Part shown: piece after piece, positions 58,024 to 64,000 of the stretch | Layout: every line of letters begins with the position of its first letter | Position numbering within the stretch: position 1 is the first letter of the stretch | NCBI RefSeq assembly: GCF_024679095.1 | Contig: NC_066516.1 | Coordinates: 25,257,813 to 25,321,812, forward strand | DNA from: Eriocheir sinensis | Taxonomy: Eukaryota > Arthropoda > Malacostraca > Decapoda > Varunidae | Length of the DNA: 64,000 bases | Direction of reading: 5' to 3' | The notes under the pieces: generated by a model | Databases searched by the model: none | Told to the model about the DNA's origin: nothing | The model's input: only the letters and a program-made list of their open reading frames with translations | Program-made: the position numbers and the translations under genes

Positions 58024-59205
58024 TACGCAATCCTCCTCCTCCTCCTCCTCCTCCCACCAACTCCTCCTCCTCCTCCTCCTCCTCCTCCTCCTCCTCCTCC
58101 TCCTCCTCCTCCTCCTCTTCCTCCTCCTCTTACTCATTCTAATCTTCCTCCTCGTCCTCGTCCTCCTCTTCCTCGTTTCCTACAAATATCTCCTCCTCCT
58201 CCTCCTCCTCCTCCTCCCACCAACTCCTCCTCCTCCTCCTCCTCTTCTTCCTCCTCCTCTTACTCATTCTAATCTTCCTCCTAGTCCTCGTCCTCCTCTT
58301 CCTCCTTTCCTACCAATATCTCCTCCTCCTCCTCCTCCTCCTCCTCCTCCCACCAACTCCTCCTCCTTCTCCTCCTCCTCCCCTTCCTCTTCCTCCTCCT
58401 CTTACTCATTCTAATCTTCCTCCTCGTCCTCGTCCTCCTCTTCCTCCTCTCCTCCTCCTCTTCCTCCGCGTCTCCTCCTCCTCTTCCCCCTCCTCCTCTT
58501 CCTCCTCCTCCTCCTCCTCGTCCTCCTCATCTTACTCATTCTAATCTTCCTCCTCGTCCTCGTCCTCCTCTTCCTCCTCCTCCTCCTCCTCCTCCTCCTC
58601 CTCCTCCTCCCACCAACTCCTCCTCCTCCTCCTCCTCCTCCTCCTCTTACTCATTCTAATCTTCCTCCTCGTCCTCGTCCTCCTCGCCCTCCTTTTCTCC
58701 CCCTCCTCTTCCTCCTCCTCCTCCCACCAACTCCTCCTCCTCCTCCTCCTCATCATCGTCCTCCTCCTCTTACTCATTCTAATCTTCCTCCTCGTCCTCG
58801 TCCTCCTCTTCCTCCTCCTCCTCCTCCTCCTCCTCCTCCTCCTCTTACTCATTCTAATCTTCCTCCTCGTCCTCGTCCTCCTCTTCCTCCTCTCCTCCTC
58901 CTCCTCCTCCTCCTCCTCCTCCTCCTCCTCCTCCTCCTCCTCCTCCTCCTCCTCCTCTTCCTCCTCCTCCTCCTCCTCCTGCTCCTCTTCTTACTCATTT
59001 TAATCTTCCTCCTCGTACTCGTCCTCCTCTTCCTCCTTTCCTACAAATATCTCCTCCTCCTCCTCCTCCTCCTCCCACCAACTCCTCCTCCTTCTCCTCC
59101 TCTTCCTCCTTCTCTTCCTCCTCCTCTTCATCATTCTAATCTTCCTCCTCGTCCTCGTCCTCCTCCTCCTCCTTTCCTACAAATATCTCCTCCTTTTGTC
59201 CCCGT
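58024..59205. repeat. Higher-order TCC satellite
   Basis: TCC trinucleotides carry a recurring marker, TACTCATTCTAATCTTCC, at 58131, 58261, 58403, 58533, 58648, 58771, 58845, 58992 (variant) and 59129 (variant). Each is followed by CTCGTCCTCGTCCTCC. TACAAATATC and CCACCAACTCC recur between some of them. Spacing is 74-147 bp: nine units. Confidence 0.93.
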
Positions 59206-59911
59206 GATTCTATCCTATTAATCATCATAAATATTCTTATCATTATCATCATCATCACGACCATCATCATCTATTACTACTACTTCGTGTTTTACTTGTT
59301 CTTCTTCTTCTTTTCCTTTTTCTTTTTCTTTTCTTCTTTTCTTACTTCTTTCGTTTTTTTCTTCATCTGCTTCTTCTTCTTCTTCCTCTTCTTTTTTATC
59401 TATTTCTTCGGCGACCGACAACACCACTACCTACAGCCATCACTAACCCTTACCACTACCACCACTACCGCCACAACCCCCTCCTCCTCCTCCTCGCACC
59501 CCCTCGACGAGACAAATCATGCACCCTCAGTTTTAGACGCGTAGCAGTGATGATGTAGCGACGGTGATAGACGTGTGAAAAGGAACTACTGCCAATGACT
59601 CTGTGTAAATATCAAACAGTATTTTTAAAGACTGGTAGATCGTTGCTTGGACACGAATCACATGTACATAATGCACATTACCTGAGATTTCTACCACGTT
59701 TCTTAAGTGTACAGAGAGTCCGTGAGTCCGAGGTGTTTGTATGGTGTGCTCTGTTCTCTATATATATAGTTATTTGTGACGAATATAAAAAAAAAATCTA
59801 CTTTAAAATATCTAAACAAAAAAACATATATTATAATTATTATCATAGCCCAGCTGAAGATTGTTCTATTTAGAGACTATATTAACTGGTTGTTACGGTA
59901 AGTGTGTCTGC

Positions 59912-59912
<1 letters not shown>
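59206..59912. other. Mixed sequence within the putative 3' UTR
   Basis: T/C-rich to 59410, then unique AT-rich DNA with TGTAAATA at 59604. No separate gene seen. Confidence 0.5.

Positions 59913-59974
<62 letters not shown>
59913..59974. repeat. (GA)n microsatellite
   Basis: About 31 GA units. Confidence 0.98.
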
Positions 59975-59979
<5 letters not shown>

Positions 59980-60080
59980 AGATATGGAGAGATAATTTAA
60001 TAACTGTACAGAGGTGTTAAGGGACAAAGGCCCAAATATTACTGTTTCAGAAGTCTATGCTGCCACCTTGTACATACTGT

Positions 60081-60086
60081 AATAAA
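60081..60086 (+). terminator. Candidate distal polyadenylation signal
   Basis: AATAAA followed within about 20 bases by a T-rich stretch (GAGTTTTTTTTCC), a normal downstream element for cleavage. Confidence 0.4.
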
Positions 60087-60100
60087 AGTTTCCGAATACG

Positions 60101-61275
<1,175 letters not shown>

Positions 61276-61277
61276 GT

Positions 61278-61341
61278 GTTTCTCCTCCTCCTCCTCCTCC
61301 TCCTCCTCCTCCTCCTCCTCCTCCTCCTCCTCCTCCTCCTT
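61278..61341. repeat. (CCT)n microsatellite
   Basis: About 21 CCT units. Confidence 0.97.
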
Positions 61342-61940
61342 ATATTACGAACACACAGAGAAAGCTTTAGCCTGTTCTGCAAGTCTTTGGAATAACGGAT
61401 GAAAATACTTGATCACCAGAGCAGGCAAACTTGGTATAGGCTTTCTGTTTTCCTAGTTTCCATGTTTCGTGGTAAATATTTCTTTTCTTTTCGACTCTCT
61501 CCTTGTATCGATTATCATCTTCCTCATCCTTACGCCTCCTACTTTTACCTTCCAACTTGTCTTATATATATTCCTCCTTGTTCCGCTTCTCCTCCTCCTC
61601 CTCCTCCTTTCCAACTTGCCTTGCTCCTTCTTGTCCCGCTTATCCTCCTCCTCCTCTTCCTCATCATCCTCCCGCCCACGCATATCAAAGGGCCTCATCA
61701 TGTCGCCAGGAATTACTTTTCGTTGCGGGACTCCCTCGCCGCCCTCCGAAGGCCCTGGCTGGCTCCCGCGCTTCTCCAGTGACGACGAGACGGCGAGCAT
61801 GAAAATAATAACTATAATACATCCACGAAACTTGACTCTCGTGTTTACAGTGAGGGCGGAAAGGTGAAGACGACCACGGCCTGATCACGAGCTGGACTCT
61901 TAATCGCGAACACGTACCCTCCCAATTAAAGCAAGCCCAT
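61342..61940. other. No gene seen
   Basis: T/C-rich then mixed unique sequence before the SINE. Confidence 0.5.
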
Positions 61941-62123
61941 AATAGTCAATATCTGGGTACTATCGGGACCGTCACACACCGCACACCCCATCCCCCTTGC
62001 TCGAGGAGGGACAGTAACCGCTCCATGCCAGAGGAAAAATCTCGGCCTGAGCGGGACTCGAACCTCAGTCTTCCAGGCTGGACCTAGACAGGGCAAAGCC
62101 TTAATCACCTGAGCTGTCGGAGC

Positions 62124-62125
<2 letters not shown>
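61941..62125 (-). mobile_element. tRNA-derived SINE (family B, copy 2)
   Basis: On the minus strand: A-box-like CAGCTCAGGTGATTAAGG (62099-62116), B box GGTTCGAGTCC (62054-62064), and the same body as the copy at 17506-17692 (GAGCAAGGGGGATGGGGTGT). A (GT)n array abuts the head. The head differs from copy 1, suggesting a different subfamily or heavy drift. Confidence 0.85.

Positions 62126-62194
<69 letters not shown>
62124..62194. repeat. (GT)n microsatellite
   Basis: About 35 GT units touching the SINE head. Confidence 0.97.
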
Positions 62195-62196
<2 letters not shown>

Positions 62197-62264
62197 CTAT
62201 ATGCGTGTGTGGTTGGGGTGATAGGGTAATGATGGATGGGGGATAAATGGGTGGATGGGGGGGG

Positions 62265-62265
<1 letters not shown>

Positions 62266-62322
<57 letters not shown>
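62266..62322. repeat. (GTA)n microsatellite
   Basis: About 19 GTA units. Confidence 0.97.
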
Positions 62323-62690
62323 CAGAAATAATAAAAGTAAAACAACAACAAACGAGCCAAAAAACAACACATTAAAGCAAAGAAAGTGGGAAGAAAACTA
62401 AAACCAGACCTTCGTGAAATACCCAAGTGAACGAACAGGAAGATGACGACGTCACCTACACCATTATATAACCTTTAAATAAACCTTCCTTGTCTCCCTT
62501 CCCTACACGTTTTCCTCCTTACCCACACGACCCCTGACATCATCACCTTCAGATCGCTTCATCGTCTGCTTTGTCCTCATCGTCCCCAAGAACACAGGAT
62601 TCTAAAAGACCAAGGCCACGTTCGTACTCCTTCCCTCGAGTCCAGTTCAGCGGAGTGTTAGTGTCGTTTCTTCCGTCGCCTGGCGTGATA
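62323..62690. other. No gene seen
   Basis: Mixed unique sequence. Confidence 0.5.
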
Positions 62691-62694
62691 GTGG

Positions 62695-63720
62695 GGTCGA
62701 GGGGAAGACAGGAACACGATAAGGAAAGAAAGGGAGTGAGAGAATGGGAAATGAAGGTGACGGAAAGGAAAGAAGGGGAGGGGAATGAAATGGAAAGGCA
62801 AGAGAATGAAATGGAAAGAGAGGAAGAGAAGAAAGGGAAGAGGAAAGAGGCGAAAATGATAGGAAGGCTAAGGAATGAAAGCAGGAATATGAGAAAGAGA
62901 ATGGGAAAAGAAAGTTGGTGGAAAGGAAAAGAAGGAGAGGGAATAAAGGCGGGGAAACGAAAGGAAAAGAAAGGGAGAGAGAAAAGGGAAAGGAGGTTGG
63001 CGGAAAGGAAAAGAAAGGAAGGGAATGAAGACAACGAAATGAAAAAAAGAGAGGGAAAGGAAAGGGAAGTTAGCGGAAGGAAAGAAGGAATGAAGACAAG
63101 AAACTAATGGTATAGAAAGGAGACAGAGAAGGGAAAGTAAAGTTTGTGGAGAAGAAAGGAAGAGAAGGGAATGAAGGCAAGGGAAGGAAAGAACAGGAGA
63201 GAGAGGGCAAGGAAAAGGAAACTGGCGGATAGGAAAAAGAAGGAAAGGAAATGAAGGCAAGAAAATAATGGGACGAGAGTTTAGGGAAGGGAAGGCAGTG
63301 GAACGAAAGAAAGGGTTATAAAAGGGATTGCAAGGGAACAGAGGAGACTGCAAGGAAAAGTACCGGAACAGAAGAAAAGGGAAAGGAAGGAATGGAACAG
63401 TTAAGAAGGGATCGATACAAGAGGCAAAGTAATTCGATGAAATACGAGGAAATGTTAAGGGAAAGGAATGGAAGAAATGGAAGGAAAGGGAAGGAAAAGG
63501 AAAGGCAGACCCGACATTATAAGCAACAAAGACATAAGACGAAATAGGAAGAAACAAGAGAAAGAAAAGGGAAAGAAAAGGGATGTGAATGAAATGGAAA
63601 GACCGACATTAGGGAAAAAAGGAATGAAAAGGGAGAAGGGGATAAAGGAAAACATCAAAACAAGGCCATTATAACAGAATAGAAAAAAAAATAGAGAAAA
63701 AGAGAAGAGGGAAGGTGGAT
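62695..63720. repeat. Purine-rich degenerate minisatellite
   Basis: GGAAAGG and GGGAATGAAGGCAAG motifs recur for about 1 kb on an almost pure A/G + strand. The long Ser/Phe/Leu minus-strand frames are artefacts. Confidence 0.8.
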
Positions 63721-63954
63721 TACTGATGCGAGAAAAGGAGTTAGGGAGCGAGAACCGTAGAGGAATGTTGTGGACGGTAAACGGTGTGTGTGTATGGTTG
63801 GATGGGAGTGTAAGGATGATGGGTGTAGCACGTAAGGGTGAATGAGTGTGCGAAGGCAGGTTAGTCTTTGTCGCTGCAAGGAAGGGAAGAGGACACAAGT
63901 GGAGAGACAAACCAGAGAAGGGAAAACGGATGTCACTGTTCTTCTTGTTTTTCT

Positions 63955-64000
63955 ATTTCTCCTCCCGTAATTGACCTCTCTTTTGGACACTCCTTTCATC
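63955..64000 (+). mobile_element. LINE 3' tail fragment cut by window end
   Basis: CTCCTCCCGTAATTGACCTC then TCTTTTGGACACTCCT matches the start of the tail seen at 42332 and 22470. It continues beyond the window. Confidence 0.6.

Larger units (their letters stand above)
56960..60100 (+). other. Putative 3' untranslated region
   Basis: Extends from the stop to the sequence just past AATAAA at 60081. It includes the open extension, a TCC higher-order repeat, a Pumilio-type TGTAAATA at 59604-59611 and a GA microsatellite. Whether the transcript runs this far or ends near the AATAAA at 58013 cannot be decided here. Confidence 0.4.

Overview
This window is eukaryotic nuclear DNA. It holds one well-supported protein-coding gene, on the + strand, and only its 3' half: five coding exons with canonical GT..AG borders and compatible phases, at 33904-34060, 49823-50012, 52244-52361, 54298-54533 and 54935-56959. 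The rest is intronic or intergenic sequence unusually rich in simple repeats ((CT)n, (GA)n, (GT)n, (AT)n, trinucleotides), long purine-only or pyrimidine-only blocks, degenerate minisatellites and remnants of retroposons. This repeat load, a tRNA-derived SINE of a kind I associate with crab sequences, and the gene family together suggest a decapod crustacean, probably a crab. That assignment is inference; nothing here fixes the species.

The gene: the joined exons read 907 codons (plus part of one more at the 5' edge) of a single-pass membrane protein. It has several CUB or CUB-like units, one LDL-receptor class A module just outside the membrane, one transmembrane helix and a short cytoplasmic tail ending in -VTTL. 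The CUB-LDLa-TM layout fits the arthropod CULD family (known in fly photoreceptors as an endocytic factor for rhodopsin and TRPL) better than Neto, which has two CUB domains. The start codon and signal peptide lie upstream and could not be placed. The in-window introns are 15.8, 2.2, 1.9 and 0.4 kb.

The most notable observation follows the TGA stop at 56957. The same reading frame stays open for 148 more codons (56960-57403), with GC-ending codons like those of the exon, a His-rich 18-bp tandem repeat and a Pro-rich segment. Stop-codon readthrough is a testable explanation. A further ~3 kb, including a nine-copy higher-order TCC repeat, may be 3' UTR, ending near an AATAAA at 60081.

Layout: 1-33.9 kb is gene-poor repeat-rich sequence holding a SINE (10.9 kb), a second SINE family (17.5 kb), two LINE reverse-transcriptase C-terminal remnants (18.1 and 22.0 kb) and several minisatellites. 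34.1-49.8 kb is the large intron, with a hairpin-bearing satellite (36 kb), tandem duplications (40.5-43.3 kb) and LINE 3' tails (42.3 and 44.6 kb). 49.8-57 kb is the exon cluster. 57-60 kb is the putative UTR. 60-64 kb is simple repeat, the second SINE copy (62 kb) and a purine-rich block, with another LINE tail cut by the window end. No functional tRNA, rRNA or CRISPR array was seen.
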